A stretch of DNA of 64,000 bases from the NCBI GenBank assembly GCA_039995105.1, contig CP146203.1:1612001-1676000 (forward strand), read 5' to 3'. This DNA comes from Jonesiaceae bacterium BS-20 (GTDB taxonomy: Bacteria > Actinomycetota > Actinomycetes > Actinomycetales > Cellulomonadaceae). The notes beneath the pieces are model-generated. The model was given only the letters and a program-made list of their open reading frames with translations. It was not told where the DNA came from and did not search any database. Positions 42,531 through 52,830 of the stretch are shown here, piece after piece. Numbering within the stretch: position 1 is the stretch's first letter; each line of letters opens with the position of its first letter. The translations under genes and the position numbers were made by a program.

Positions 42531-42642
42531 CTCACTACTACTGCTGGGGCCAGCCGAGCATGCCCAACGTAGGGGCGGCATCGAGAAGCCCAGGCCGGGA
42601 AGAAGACCTCTCGGTCTTCAGTGCACGGCGGTCAGTCAAGGC

Positions 42643-44418
42643 TTACGCTTCAACAGCTTTCTTTGCCTTGAAGTCCACTCCGGCTTCCTTGCGCTGCTGG
42701 GGCGTAATGGGAGCTGGTGCACTGGTCAGAGGGTCGAACCCGCCACCGGACTTAGGGAACGCAATAACATCGCGGATTGATTCTGCCTTAGTCAGCAGGG
42801 CCACAATGCGGTCCCAACCGAATGCGATTCCACCGTGTGGAGGGGCCCCGAATGAGAACGCGTCGAGCAGGAAGCCAAACTTCTCCTGAGCTTCTTCCTC
42901 ACCAATGCCCATGACCTTGAAGACGCGTTCTTGAACGTCCTTGCGGTGGATACGGATTGATCCACCACCGATCTCGTTACCGTTGCAGACAATGTCGTAC
43001 GCGTAGGCAAGAGCCTCGCCCGGGTTTTCTTCAAAGTTGTTGAGCCACTGCGGGGTTGGGCTCGTGAATGCGTGGTGCACGGCGGTCCATGCCGAGTTAC
43101 CGAGGTCAACGTCATCGTCCTGGCCGGTTGGCTTGAACAGTGGAGCATCAACGACCCAAACGAACGCCCAAGCGTCCTCGTCGATCAGACCAGCACGTGA
43201 ACCGATCTCGTTACGAACAGCACCGAGCAATCCGCGGCAGTCATCGGTCTTACCCGCTGCAAAGAAGATGCAGTCGCCCGGCTTGGCACCGGTGATGCCT
43301 GCGAGCCCGTCGCGCTCAGCGTCGGTGAGGTTCTTGGCAACTGGGCCACCGAGTGCGCCGTCCTCGGCGATGGTGACGTAAGCCAAGCCCTTGGCACCGC
43401 GCTGCTTGGCAAACTCCTGCCAAGCATCAAACTGGCGGCGTGGCTGGGAAGCCCCACCCGGCATGACGATCGCGCCCACGTACTCGTTCTGGAACACACG
43501 GAACTCGGTGTCCTTGAAGTACTCGGCAAGCTCCGTGATCTTCAGGTCAAAGCGCAGGTCCGGCTTGTCGCTTCCATACAGGCGCATGGAGTCAGCAAAC
43601 GTGATCCGGTCGATTGGGCCCTCGAGCTCAACGCCAATAAGCTTCCAAATCGCCTTGAGCAGCTGCTCAGCAAGCGCAATGACGTCATCCTGCTCAACAA
43701 AGCTCATCTCAATGTCGAGCTGGGTGAACTCAGGCTGACGGTCCGCACGGAAGTCCTCGTCGCGGTAGCAACGAGCGATTTGGTAGTAGCGCTCCATACC
43801 GGAGACCATGAGCAACTGCTTGAACAGCTGCGGTGACTGTGGCAGCGCATACCAAGATCCCGGTGCCAACCGTGCAGGCACTAGGAAGTCGCGAGCACCC
43901 TCGGGGGTGGACTTGGTCAGCGTTGGCGTTTCGATCTCAACAAAGTCGTTGTCTTCGAGTACCCGGCGCGCGGCCTGGGAGACCTTGGAACGCAGGCGAA
44001 TGGTCTGGGCTGGCTTTGGGCGGCGTAGGTCGAGGTAGCGGTACTTGAGGCGTGCCTCTTCACCGATCTGCTCCGTGCCGTCGAGCGCAGTTGATACCTG
44101 GAAAGGTAGGGCAGCCGACTCGTTGAGGACCACAACCGTGTCAGCGATAACCTCGATCGCTCCGGTGTCCAAGTTGGTGTTGTCGTTGCCGTCTGGACGG
44201 GCGTTAACTACACCGGTTATTTGGAGAACAAACTCGGAGCGCAGCGGGTGGGCTACTTCCTCGTCCCGGATGACAACCTGGGCGATCCCGGAAGCGTCAC
44301 GGAGATCAATAAAGGCAACCCCACCGTGATCACGGCGGCGGTCTACCCAGCCGGTCAGGGTAACGGTCTGGCCAATATGGTCGGCTCGCAGGGAACCGGC
44401 GTTGTGTGTACGCAACAC
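42643..44418 (-). CDS. aspS: Aspartyl-tRNA synthetase
   Basis: A 591-residue class IIb synthetase charging tRNA-Asp in the cytoplasm. The N-terminal OB-fold anticodon domain ([14 protein letters not shown]) is followed by the catalytic core: motif 2 region [18 protein letters not shown], the bacterial insertion domain (GAD type, [10 protein letters not shown] and following) and motif 3 [14 protein letters not shown]. The GTG start ([10 protein letters not shown]) was chosen for the AAAAAGGA site; an ATG 14 codons earlier lacks one. Whether it also charges tRNA-Asn cannot be told here. Confidence 0.96.
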   Translation of the reverse strand: MLRTHNAGSLRADHIGQTVTLTGWVDRRRDHGGVAFIDLRDASGIAQVVIRDEEVAHPLRSEFVLQITGVVNARPDGNDNTNLDTGAIEVIADTVVVLNESAALPFQVSTALDGTEQIGEEARLKYRYLDLRRPKPAQTIRLRSKVSQAARRVLEDNDFVEIETPTLTKSTPEGARDFLVPARLAPGSWYALPQSPQLFKQLLMVSGMERYYQIARCYRDEDFRADRQPEFTQLDIEMSFVEQDDVIALAEQLLKAIWKLIGVELEGPIDRITFADSMRLYGSDKPDLRFDLKITELAEYFKDTEFRVFQNEYVGAIVMPGGASQPRRQFDAWQEFAKQRGAKGLAYVTIAEDGALGGPVAKNLTDAERDGLAGITGAKPGDCIFFAAGKTDDCRGLLGAVRNEIGSRAGLIDEDAWAFVWVVDAPLFKPTGQDDDVDLGNSAWTAVHHAFTSPTPQWLNNFEENPGEALAYAYDIVCNGNEIGGGSIRIHRKDVQERVFKVMGIGEEEAQEKFGFLLDAFSFGAPPHGGIAFGWDRIVALLTKAESIRDVIAFPKSGGGFDPLTSAPAPITPQQRKEAGVDFKAKKAVEA

Positions 44419-44590
44419 AGAATAGTCCTTTTTCAGGTTCGAAAGAAGTTCCAAAACCAAAGTTCCGGTGCCTTCTAGGCTTGTTCTGACAGAAGACCGA
44501 ACCAGCAGTGGAACCCACCAGTTCAGTCAGTTACTACAAAGGCTACCTAGTAGAGGTACTAGGTCAAAACTTTTTACTACAGTTGCCCGG

Positions 44591-45967
44591 TTACTCGCCG
44601 GTCGTTACCGCGTGCACGAGCGGACGCAAGTCCTGCTCCGGTGGGGTCCACACCATTGGATCAGCCCCAACCTGGTCACCGGAACGAATGTCCTTGACCT
44701 GGTCCTCTTCACCCTGGGCAGTCGCACCAAACCAAACATATGGAATGCCCCGGCGGTCTGCGTAACGGATTTGCTTACCAAACTTGGCTGCGGTAGGCGC
44801 AACATCACAGGAGATGCCTCGAGCTCGCAACTGGCTGGCTATCTCATTAGAGCGCGACCGTGATTCTTCATCGGTTACGGCAACCAACACGGCGGTGGGA
44901 ACCGAGCGGTCCACACCCACGATGTTCTGAGCAATCAGACGAGAGACCAACCGGGAAACACCGATCGAAAGACCCACGCCGGGGTAGGTATTCTTTCCAT
45001 CGGTTGCCAACGTGTCATAACGACCACCCGAGCAGATCGAACCGAGGTCCTCGTGTCCGATCAAGACTGACTCATAGACGGAGCCCGTGTAGTAGTCCAA
45101 GCCGCGAGCGATCTTGAGGTTTGCCTCGACAACCCCGGGTGCACGCACGCTGGCCTCTGCGATGAGCCCACTGAGCTCGGCAAGGCCGGTGTTAAAGAGT
45201 TCTGAGTCAACCTGGTGGGCATCGGCTAGAGCACGCACACGGTCGATGACCGTGAGGTCCATACCGTTAATGGCAGCGAGGTCAAGGCAAGCTTGCGCCT
45301 GCACCGGCGTCGCGCCTGCCTCAGTGATCAAGGCCGCTGCCACCTTTTCCGGGCCAATCTTGTCCAACTTGTCGATGTTGCGCAGGACCGCGTCAATATC
45401 CGTGAGGCCCAGGGACCGGTAAAAGCCCTCGGCGACCTTGCGGTTGTTGACCAAGATCTTTACGGGCGGAACCCCGAGCACACTGAGGTTACCCAGCGCC
45501 TCTGCCATGACCAGTGGCAGTTCGATCTCAAAGTGATACGGCAACTCCCCCGCGCCAACGACATCGATATCAGCCTGGTAGAACTCGCGGAAGCGGCCGT
45601 CCTGTGGCCGTTCCCCGCGCCATACCTTTTGAATCTGGTAGCGCTTGAAAGGGAACTGGAGGTGTCCGGCGTTTTCGACCACATAGCGCGCGAACGGAAC
45701 CGTCAGGTCAAAGTGCAAGCCCATGGACTTCTCGGAGCTAGATTTGACCTGCTCGTCATCGCCTTGGAGGCGCCGCAAAACGTAGACCTCTTTTGAAGTC
45801 TCTCCCTTGCTCAGCAACTGGTCCAATGGTTCAACCGCGCGGGTTTCAATGCCGGGGAACCCATGGAGTTCAAATGTCTGTTCTATGATCCGCAAAATAT
45901 CGCGCTCGATCATGCGCTGTGCGGGGAGCCATTCTGGAAAACCTGAAAGTGGAGTGGGACGTGCCAT
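44591..45967 (-). CDS. hisS: Histidyl-tRNA synthetase
   Basis: A 458-residue class II synthetase. LSGFPEWLPAQRMIER at the start, the HFDLTVPFARYV and FYQADIDVVG segments of the core, and the histidine-specific GLDYYTGSVYE motif identify it. The C-terminal 100 residues form the anticodon-binding domain (LVAVTDEESRSRSNEIASQLR). Next to aspS on the same strand with a gap of about 170 nt, a common actinobacterial pairing. ATG start at the end of a divergent intergenic region. Confidence 0.96.
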   Translation of the reverse strand: MARPTPLSGFPEWLPAQRMIERDILRIIEQTFELHGFPGIETRAVEPLDQLLSKGETSKEVYVLRRLQGDDEQVKSSSEKSMGLHFDLTVPFARYVVENAGHLQFPFKRYQIQKVWRGERPQDGRFREFYQADIDVVGAGELPYHFEIELPLVMAEALGNLSVLGVPPVKILVNNRKVAEGFYRSLGLTDIDAVLRNIDKLDKIGPEKVAAALITEAGATPVQAQACLDLAAINGMDLTVIDRVRALADAHQVDSELFNTGLAELSGLIAEASVRAPGVVEANLKIARGLDYYTGSVYESVLIGHEDLGSICSGGRYDTLATDGKNTYPGVGLSIGVSRLVSRLIAQNIVGVDRSVPTAVLVAVTDEESRSRSNEIASQLRARGISCDVAPTAAKFGKQIRYADRRGIPYVWFGATAQGEEDQVKDIRSGDQVGADPMVWTPPEQDLRPLVHAVTTGE

Positions 45968-46132
45968 TGTCTAATCTTAGTCCTGAACAACCTGCCCAAC
46001 CGCGCATCAGCCCGCCATCCAAATGAGGTTTGGCTCACCCGGGAGCTGAAAATGCCCGAAATCACGTTTAAATTGCGACATTTTAGACAGTGTTGAAATC
46101 TTTTCTTAGTTTTCTTGGCAATTGAGTCCTAC

Positions 46133-46161
46133 TTATTGTGACTAAGTCCCTAGACTATAAA
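46133..46161 (+). promoter_or_regulatory. Probable housekeeping promoter of DUF349 gene
   Basis: TTATTG and TATAAA, 17 nt apart, upstream of the gene at 46286. The divergent hisS region before it (45968-46132) is AT-rich without other clear signals. Confidence 0.45.
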
Positions 46162-46285
46162 GAGGTGCACAGGCACCACGTCGAAGTCCGCACGCACGGC
46201 AACAGTTTTGTCGCGCATGCAGTCGCTGACGACAGCCTTGGGTAAGCCTAGGTTGTCGCCACTATATAAAAGGAGCAGAGCGCCC

Positions 46286-47821
46286 ATGAGCGAAATCATC
46301 CAACCGGACGCACAGTCACAACCGCAGGATTCACAAGCCGCGGAAGCAGTCCCAACCCCTTCTTTAGTAACCGAGCCAACTGTTGCCAGCAACTCTGCTC
46401 CTGAGCCGGCAGCAAGCGTGGCTACGCCCAAGCCCGTGGCCAAGCCGTCAGGCATGAGCCCAACGGCTTTGGCTGGCAGCAAGCCTCGCCCACGTCCGTC
46501 CGGCGCAGCTCCATTAGCAACCCCCGCTGCCGTTCCTGTCGCTCCTAAAGAAGACATGGCAGCAATCACCGCTGCTAGCACCTTTGGCCGGGTAGATGAA
46601 GAGGGCAATGTATTCGTCAAAGACGGCGAGACAGAGCGCCCGGTAGGTCAGTTCCCGGACGCCACCGCAGACGAGGCCATGAGCCTCTACGTACGCCGGT
46701 ACCTTGACCTTGATGCCAAGGTAACCCTCTTTGAAACTCGCCTAGGCACCGCAGACCTAGCAATCAAGGAGATCGACTCAACCCTCGCCAAGCTCCGTCA
46801 GGAAACGGCCGAGCCTGCTGCAGTTGGTGACCTTGTTGCTCTGCGTGAACGCGTCCAGGCACTTGAGGCTCAGGCCAAGGTGCGCCGCGCCGAGCTTGAG
46901 GCCGTCCGAGTTGCGGCTAAGCAGGAGGCCCTTGTCTCCCGCACCGCTATCGTTGAGGCCGCTGAAAAGTTGGCAGCAGCGGAGCCACAGAAGATCCAGT
47001 GGCGTCCAGCTGGGGAGGAACTTCGCAGCCTGCTCGAAAACTGGAAAGAATCCCAGCGTCAAGGCCCACGTTTAGACAAGAACGTTGAAGATGAGCTGTG
47101 GAAACGTTTTAGCCACGCACGCACCACATTTGACCGCGAACGTCGTCACTTCTTCGCCGAGTTGGAGAAGCAGAACGCTTCAGCCAAGGCGTTGAAGTCC
47201 GCACTCGTTGAGCGCGCACAGGCTCTGTCCACTTCAACTGACTGGGGTGCAACCGCATCCGCCTACCGTGACCTCATGACGGAGTGGAAGTCCGCCGGCC
47301 GGGCAAGCCGCAAGGATGACGACGCGTTGTGGGCAAAGTTCCGTGGCGCACAGGACGAATTCTTTAACGCACGCGACGCTGCTAACGCAGTTACCGACGC
47401 CGAGTATGCCGAGAACCTGGTAGTCAAGGAAGCGCTGTTGGCGGAGGCTGAGGCTCTTGTTCCCGTCACCGACATCAACGCCGCAAAGGCTACCTTGCGC
47501 AGCGTTCAGGAACGTTGGGAAGAGGCAGGCCGGGTTCCCCGCGCTGACCTTTCCAAAGTTGAGGCTCGTTTGCGCGCAGTTGAGAACGCGGTGCGTGACG
47601 CCGAACAGGCCAAGTGGGACCGGACCAACCCAGAGACCCGTGCCCGCGCAGAAGGCGCTGCTGCTCAACTAGAGCAAGCTATCGCCGGTCTCGAAACCGA
47701 CCTTACCAAGGCACAGAGCGCCGGTAACGACCGCAAGGTCAAGGAGCTCACCTCTGCTATTGAGGCGCGCAAGGCATGGCTTGAGCAGGTTGAAAAGGCT
47801 GCCGCCGAGGCTCGTGGCTAA
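46286..47821 (+). CDS. DUF349 coiled-coil protein
   Basis: A 511-residue protein. The first 90 residues are Pro/Ala-rich and disordered, and the remainder is a long series of DUF349 helical repeats such as ELRSLLENWKESQRQGPRLDKNVEDELWKRF-type units (seen here in shorter forms, RDLMTEWKSAGRASRKDDDALW and so on) with coiled-coil heptads. The family is widespread in Actinomycetota, and its molecular role is not settled. AGGAG lies 9 nt before the chosen ATG (MSEIIQPDA). A strong terminator follows. Confidence 0.85.
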   Translation: MSEIIQPDAQSQPQDSQAAEAVPTPSLVTEPTVASNSAPEPAASVATPKPVAKPSGMSPTALAGSKPRPRPSGAAPLATPAAVPVAPKEDMAAITAASTFGRVDEEGNVFVKDGETERPVGQFPDATADEAMSLYVRRYLDLDAKVTLFETRLGTADLAIKEIDSTLAKLRQETAEPAAVGDLVALRERVQALEAQAKVRRAELEAVRVAAKQEALVSRTAIVEAAEKLAAAEPQKIQWRPAGEELRSLLENWKESQRQGPRLDKNVEDELWKRFSHARTTFDRERRHFFAELEKQNASAKALKSALVERAQALSTSTDWGATASAYRDLMTEWKSAGRASRKDDDALWAKFRGAQDEFFNARDAANAVTDAEYAENLVVKEALLAEAEALVPVTDINAAKATLRSVQERWEEAGRVPRADLSKVEARLRAVENAVRDAEQAKWDRTNPETRARAEGAAAQLEQAIAGLETDLTKAQSAGNDRKVKELTSAIEARKAWLEQVEKAAAEARG

Positions 47822-47853
47822 TTGACACCTAGTTAGTCCCGTAACACTAAGAG

Positions 47854-47916
47854 GCGGGCGGACATCAAACCCAATGTGGAATAAGTTTTCCACAGGTTTG
47901 GTCCGCCCGCTTTTTT
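47854..47916 (+). terminator. Rho-independent terminator after DUF349 gene
   Basis: GCGGGCGGAC pairs with GTCCGCCCGC, with an inner TGTGGA/TTCCACA stem, followed by T6. Confidence 0.85.
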
Positions 47917-47943
47917 CTGCCCTAAAATCTGAAAAACTGCTGT

Positions 47944-48630
47944 ATGCCCACGAATAAGAGTGCTCTTACCGAATCATTGGATTTGGACTTGCAGGTTTGG
48001 CCGCGACCTCGCTCGATGGTCACCTACCTGCAAGCCCAAGCACATCTGACTGGAATAGGTAACACCAGCTCATTTGGTTACCCAAAGGTGTTCACCCCTC
48101 AAACTGTGGGGGGCGAAATTGCTTTTCAGGCACTACTCCTTGACGGCACACTGGATCTGGAGCGTCCCGGGGTGGCTGTCTACCCGGACGAGGCTTCGAC
48201 TCCCCTACTGCGGGCCCAAACTTGCGCTATTCCACCGGAGTTAAACGTAGTCCTGGGGCGTAGGACCGCAGCATGGGTCCTCACGGGCAAGTTCCCACCC
48301 CGAGTGATCGATGTGCTTTACCCGCAAACCTCGTTCATTCGCACATTACCCAGCCCCGCCCAATTCGCTCGAAGCAACGTAACTCCCAGCGAAACCGTGC
48401 ACTATGGCACAACACGAGTAACTTCACCGGTCCGAACGGTGGTTGATCTCGCCGCCTGGTGCACCGTCAGCGAAGCCACCAGACACATTTTCAGTTTCTC
48501 AGAACCACAACGGCTTATGGCCGAGGCGTGCGCGTATCTCACTGATCATGCAGGTTTTCGAAACAAAATACCGGCGCTCGAGCTCTTGTCTAGACTCCTT
48601 AACCGGTCCAACTCAAAGGTCGTTGAATAG
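47944..48630 (+). CDS. AbiEi-like (type IV antitoxin-type) protein
   Basis: A 228-residue protein. The C-terminal HYGTTRVTSPVRTVVDLAAW matches the conserved core of AbiEi-type antitoxin and related proteins, common in Actinomycetota. The N-terminal half lacks an evident winged helix. No AbiEii nucleotidyltransferase partner is next to it, so it may be a solitary housekeeping relative. It ends tail to tail with relA (12 nt apart). Confidence 0.55.
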   Translation: MPTNKSALTESLDLDLQVWPRPRSMVTYLQAQAHLTGIGNTSSFGYPKVFTPQTVGGEIAFQALLLDGTLDLERPGVAVYPDEASTPLLRAQTCAIPPELNVVLGRRTAAWVLTGKFPPRVIDVLYPQTSFIRTLPSPAQFARSNVTPSETVHYGTTRVTSPVRTVVDLAAWCTVSEATRHIFSFSEPQRLMAEACAYLTDHAGFRNKIPALELLSRLLNRSNSKVVE

Positions 48631-48642
48631 TGTCAGCAACGA

Positions 48643-51075
48643 TCAAGAACCGGTGATTCGATGTACGTCAAATACGCCATCAATGCGACGCACTGCATTC
48701 AGCACGGTGGTCAAGTGAGCCGGTTCTGCCATCTCAAATGCAAACCGTGAAATAGCCACCCGGTCGGAACTGGTGGACACCGATGCGGACAGGATGTTGA
48801 CGTGTGAGTCTGATAGCACTCGGGTGACATCAGACAGCAGTCGCGAACGGTCAAGAGCCTCAACCTGGATCTGCACCAGGAACATAGTATTAGCCCCACC
48901 GGTCCACTCGACCTCGACCATGCGCTCCGGCTGCTCTTGGAGCGCCTTGACGTTGTTGCAGTCCGAGCGGTGAACGGAAACACCCTGCCCACGGGTAATG
49001 AACCCGATAATCTCATCGCCGGGAACCGGCGTACAACACTTGGATAGTTTGACCCAAATGTCGTCAACACCCTTCACCTTGATGCCGGGGTCTCCGGTGC
49101 GGGAACTACGCGACTTCCCCGGACGCGTCAGTTCGGCCATATCTTCTTGGTTTGCGTCCGAGCCGCCTACCGATTGGACCAGTTTTTGTACGACATTCGC
49201 AGCCGAAACATGGCCCTCGCCAACTGCCGCGTACAACGCCGAGACATCGTTGTAGCGCATGTCGTGGGCAACGCTGAGAATTGACTCGTGCGAAAGCAAC
49301 CGCTGGAACGGCAGGTTCTGCTTCCGCATGGCGCGCGCAATGCTTTCCTTGCCGTGTTCGATAGCTTCTTCGCGGCGTTCCTTCTGGAACCACTGCCGAA
49401 TCTTGTTCTTGGCTCTGGCTGTCTTTACAAATGCCAACCAGTCCCTACTGGGACCTGCGGTCTGGGACTTAGACGTTAGGACATCGACAACATCGCCGTT
49501 TTCTAGCTCGGAGTCGAGCGGAACCAACCGGCCGTTGATGCGCGCGCCCATGGTGCGGTGTCCAACCTCCGTGTGGACCGTGTACGCAAAGTCCACGGGC
49601 GTTGCACCCTGAGACAAAGCGATTACGTCGCCCTTGGGCGTGAAGACGTATACCTCAGAACCACCGATTTCAAACCGTAGGGAATCGAGGAACTCCGAGG
49701 GGTCAGCCGTTTCCCGCTGCCAGTCAACAAGTTGGCGCAGCCAAGTCATGTCATTGGAGTTATCCGGGCTTGCCGTGTTGTCTTTGTCGCCCTCTTTGTA
49801 CTTCCAGTGGGCAGCCACACCGTACTCTGCGCGGCGGTGCATGTCATTGGTCCGGATTTGAATCTCGACCGGTTTGCCGCCCGGGCCAATCACCGTGGTG
49901 TGCAGTGACTGGTACATGTTGAACTTGGGCATGGCAATGTAGTCTTTGAAACGACCAGGAACCGGGTTCCAACGAGCGTGCAGGGCACCTAGGGCGGCGT
50001 AGCAGTCTCGGACGGTGTCGACGAGCACCCGGGTGCCAATGAGGTCATAGATGTCGGCGAACTCGTGTCCACGAACAATCATCTTTTGGTAGATCGAGTA
50101 ATAGTGCTTTGGTCGCCCAGTTACGGTGGCCTTGATTTTCGCGGCGCGCAGATCAGCGTTGATCTGGTCCCGCACAATCGTCAGATACTCTTCCCGGGCC
50201 GGCGCTCTCTCAGCAACCAGATGAACGATCTCCTCATACACCTTTGGGTACAGCGTTTGGAATGAGAGGTCTTCAAGTTCCCACTTGATGGTATTCATGC
50301 CCAGGCGGTGTGCCAATGGAGCATAGATCTCTAACGTCTCCCGGGCTTTTTTAGCAGCTGAAGACGACGGCACAAACTTCCAAGTACGGGCGTTGTGCAG
50401 CCTATCCGCAAGTTTGATCATCAAGACGCGAATGTCCTTGGCCATCGCCACGACCATTTTACGTACGGTCTCAGACTGGGCGGCTTCGCCGTAAGTTACC
50501 TTGTCGAGCTTGGTGACTCCATCAACGAGAAGAGCGATAGCTTCCCCGTACTCGGCAGTCAATTGCTCGAGGGAGTAATCGGTGTCCTCGACCGTGTCAT
50601 GCAACAGTGCCGCTGCCAACGTGGGAGGGGTCAGGCCTAGCTCGGCCAAAATCGTTGCTACCGCAACGGGGTGGGTGATGTATGGATCACCGCTCTTGCG
50701 CATCTGACCGCGGTGCGCCAATTCCGCGGTTGTGTATGCCCGTTCGATGAGACAAACATCGGCCTTGGGGTGGTTTGCCCTAACGGCCCGCAACAGCGGT
50801 TCGAGTGCCGGTATACCCACCGCATGCTTTGAACCAAACCTGCCAAAGCGGGATCGAACCCGCCCGGTTGTAGAAACCCCCGTAAGGGTGTCTCCAATGG
50901 GCTTAGCGAGCAGGTCAACACTTGAGTTTGATTTGGGTTCTAGAATAGTTCCCTTTGGACCCAGGTCGCTCGGCTTGATCACCGGTTTAGTGTCCCCGTG
51001 CTGCCCAGAGTCCGGCTGGGTGCCGGTCCCACTACTTATGGAAGGCACCGTGGGTCCGCCTTGTTGCTCGGTCAT
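48643..51075 (-). CDS. relA: Bifunctional (p)ppGpp synthetase/hydrolase
   Basis: An 810-residue Rel protein controlling the stringent response. Domains in order: HD hydrolase (about residues 100-200, with LLHDTVEDT), synthetase ([19 protein letters not shown]), TGS ([19 protein letters not shown]), helical/zinc-finger region ([16 protein letters not shown]) and a C-terminal ACT domain ([19 protein letters not shown]). Both catalytic halves look intact. GGGAGG precedes the ATG of MTEQQGG, chosen over an earlier in-frame ATG. Downstream of apt on the same strand. Confidence 0.96.
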   Translation of the reverse strand: MTEQQGGPTVPSISSGTGTQPDSGQHGDTKPVIKPSDLGPKGTILEPKSNSSVDLLAKPIGDTLTGVSTTGRVRSRFGRFGSKHAVGIPALEPLLRAVRANHPKADVCLIERAYTTAELAHRGQMRKSGDPYITHPVAVATILAELGLTPPTLAAALLHDTVEDTDYSLEQLTAEYGEAIALLVDGVTKLDKVTYGEAAQSETVRKMVVAMAKDIRVLMIKLADRLHNARTWKFVPSSSAAKKARETLEIYAPLAHRLGMNTIKWELEDLSFQTLYPKVYEEIVHLVAERAPAREEYLTIVRDQINADLRAAKIKATVTGRPKHYYSIYQKMIVRGHEFADIYDLIGTRVLVDTVRDCYAALGALHARWNPVPGRFKDYIAMPKFNMYQSLHTTVIGPGGKPVEIQIRTNDMHRRAEYGVAAHWKYKEGDKDNTASPDNSNDMTWLRQLVDWQRETADPSEFLDSLRFEIGGSEVYVFTPKGDVIALSQGATPVDFAYTVHTEVGHRTMGARINGRLVPLDSELENGDVVDVLTSKSQTAGPSRDWLAFVKTARAKNKIRQWFQKERREEAIEHGKESIARAMRKQNLPFQRLLSHESILSVAHDMRYNDVSALYAAVGEGHVSAANVVQKLVQSVGGSDANQEDMAELTRPGKSRSSRTGDPGIKVKGVDDIWVKLSKCCTPVPGDEIIGFITRGQGVSVHRSDCNNVKALQEQPERMVEVEWTGGANTMFLVQIQVEALDRSRLLSDVTRVLSDSHVNILSASVSTSSDRVAISRFAFEMAEPAHLTTVLNAVRRIDGVFDVHRITGS

Positions 51076-51151
51076 GGTGCCTCCCATAGGTAAACGTTGG
51101 AGCGTTTCTCCCAACGGTTATAACTTTACTGCTTAGGGGAACATTGTAGAT

Positions 51152-51703
51152 CTACAGAACCATCAGTGTGGAAACGGCTCGCCCAGCGAGCCGTTCACGT
51201 CCGCTCAGCCCTGCAAGTTCCAGCAGGAAAATCGCACGTACAACTTCGGCCCCAACCTGTTCTAGCAGTTCAGCGCCCGCTTCCGCAGTTCCTCCGGTGG
51301 CCAACACGTCATCCAGAAGGACAACCTTGGCACCGGGTGAAACTGTTCCATCGCGCAGTTCTACCGTGGCTTGCCCGTATTCCAGGTCGTAGGTAAAGCT
51401 CTTGACCGGAGGTGGCAACTTGCCAGCTTTTCGGATTGGCACAAAGCCCAAGCCCATGTGCTGGGCAAGTGCTGCACCGAAGATAAAGCCCCGTGCTTCC
51501 ATACCCGCGATGAGTTCGGTTCCGGCAGGAACCAGAGCCGCTAGTTGCTCAATTGCTGCGCTCAGGGCCTGCGGAGCAACCAGTAACGGGGTGATATCCC
51601 GGAACGTGATGCCAGCACTTGGATAATCTGGAAGATCTCGGATATATCCGCGCAGGTCCAGATCCACCAATGAGGTAGATGTTGCGTTTTCCATCAAGCT
51701 CAC
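51152..51703 (-). CDS. apt: Adenine phosphoribosyltransferase
   Basis: A 183-residue purine salvage enzyme making AMP from adenine and PRPP. The PRPP-binding motif VVLLDDVLATGGTAEA and the AGMEARGFIFG segment are diagnostic. GTG at 51703 overlaps the secF stop (GTGA); ATG at 51694 is an alternative. In many Actinomycetota apt sits between secDF and relA, as here. Confidence 0.95.
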   Translation of the reverse strand: MSLMENATSTSLVDLDLRGYIRDLPDYPSAGITFRDITPLLVAPQALSAAIEQLAALVPAGTELIAGMEARGFIFGAALAQHMGLGFVPIRKAGKLPPPVKSFTYDLEYGQATVELRDGTVSPGAKVVLLDDVLATGGTAEAGAELLEQVGAEVVRAIFLLELAGLSGRERLAGRAVSTLMVL

Positions 51704-52830
51704 TTCTTCTTACGCTTTGGCTGCGCCCGGTTACCCTGGTGCCCGCCCTTGACGATCATGCCGGTTGCGCTTGGCTGCTCGCCAATCGCACCCACAGAAA
51801 CCACGGAGGGGTCCTTTGCATCAGATTCCTGATCAGCTCCGCCAGCCTTACGCGCAGCGCGCTGTTCAAGTACTTCCTGGGTGTGCTGAGCAATAACCGG
51901 CTCTCCCATCCGCAGGGCAACCTCGAGTGGGGTGGCCAAGAAGATCGAAGAGTATGCACCAACGGCCATACCTACGAACAGTGACAGCGCAATGTCTCGC
52001 AGGGTTCCGGCACCGAGAATAAAGGTTCCAATAAACAGGATCGACCCAACCGGAAGCAGCGCAACTACTGAGGTATTGATCGAGCGCACGAGGGTCTGGT
52101 TTACGGCCAGGTTAGCGCGTTCGGCGTAGGTGAACAGGTGTTGCTCGGTAATCTCGTGCGTGTTTTCCTTAACCTTGTCAAAGACTACGACGGTGTCGTA
52201 AATGGAGTAACCCAAAATGGTTAACAGGCCAATTACAGTTGCGGGAGTTACCTCCCAACCGATCAGTGCGTATACACCAATGGTCAAAATGAGGTCGTGG
52301 AACAGCGCGATGATCGCCGCCGCCGCCATGCGCCAGGCCCGGAAGTACAGGGCCATAACAATCATGACCAAGATGATGAAGACAACGAGTCCTTGAAGTG
52401 CCTTGCCCGACACATCCTTACCCCAAGAGGGTCCTACGTTAGCGCTGGCGACATCGTCTTCAGTGACTTCGTAGGTCTTCATAAGAGCGTCGCGGACCGC
52501 GATGACTTGCTCTTCATCAAGCGCATTGGTTTGAATGCGCAGGGCGTTGGTACCCACGTTTGAAACCCGTGGCTGCTCATCCGGCAGCACTGCAGTTACC
52601 GTGTCGATCGCGAGCTGCTGATCGGTGCTGTGCGCATTGGTGACGGTGAACTGGGAACCACCATGGAACTCGATTCCAAGGTTGACTTTCTTGATTCCTA
52701 AGACTGCAAGTGACAACACCACGCAAATAATGGCGACGGTGAAGTAGCTCTTGCGCTTACCAACAATGTCATACGACTTCTTGCCGGTGTAAAGGTCGTT
52801 ACCCCATGTGGAGAACTTGGAAGCCATCAC
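51700..52830 (-). CDS. secF: Protein-export membrane protein SecF
   Basis: A 376-residue subunit of the SecDF complex that pulls exported proteins across the membrane using the proton gradient. Six helices are visible, with GIEFHGGSQF after the first and the conserved YSIYDTVVVFDKVKEN in the core. The C-terminal tail is basic and Ala/Gly-rich. The ATG overlaps the secD stop by 4 nt. Confidence 0.95.
   Translation of the reverse strand: MMASKFSTWGNDLYTGKKSYDIVGKRKSYFTVAIICVVLSLAVLGIKKVNLGIEFHGGSQFTVTNAHSTDQQLAIDTVTAVLPDEQPRVSNVGTNALRIQTNALDEEQVIAVRDALMKTYEVTEDDVASANVGPSWGKDVSGKALQGLVVFIILVMIVMALYFRAWRMAAAAIIALFHDLILTIGVYALIGWEVTPATVIGLLTILGYSIYDTVVVFDKVKENTHEITEQHLFTYAERANLAVNQTLVRSINTSVVALLPVGSILFIGTFILGAGTLRDIALSLFVGMAVGAYSSIFLATPLEVALRMGEPVIAQHTQEVLEQRAARKAGGADQESDAKDPSVVSVGAIGEQPSATGMIVKGGHQGNRAQPKRKKK

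Noticed and set aside
42530-44600. tRNA gene as integration site near aspS
   Set aside because: No cloverleaf or CCA-end-like sequence is visible in the aspS region.
48350-48370. CGCACATT word in the core region as a class 1 site
   Set aside because: It lacks the leading CCC/GCC, lies inside coding sequence and has no start at the right distance.
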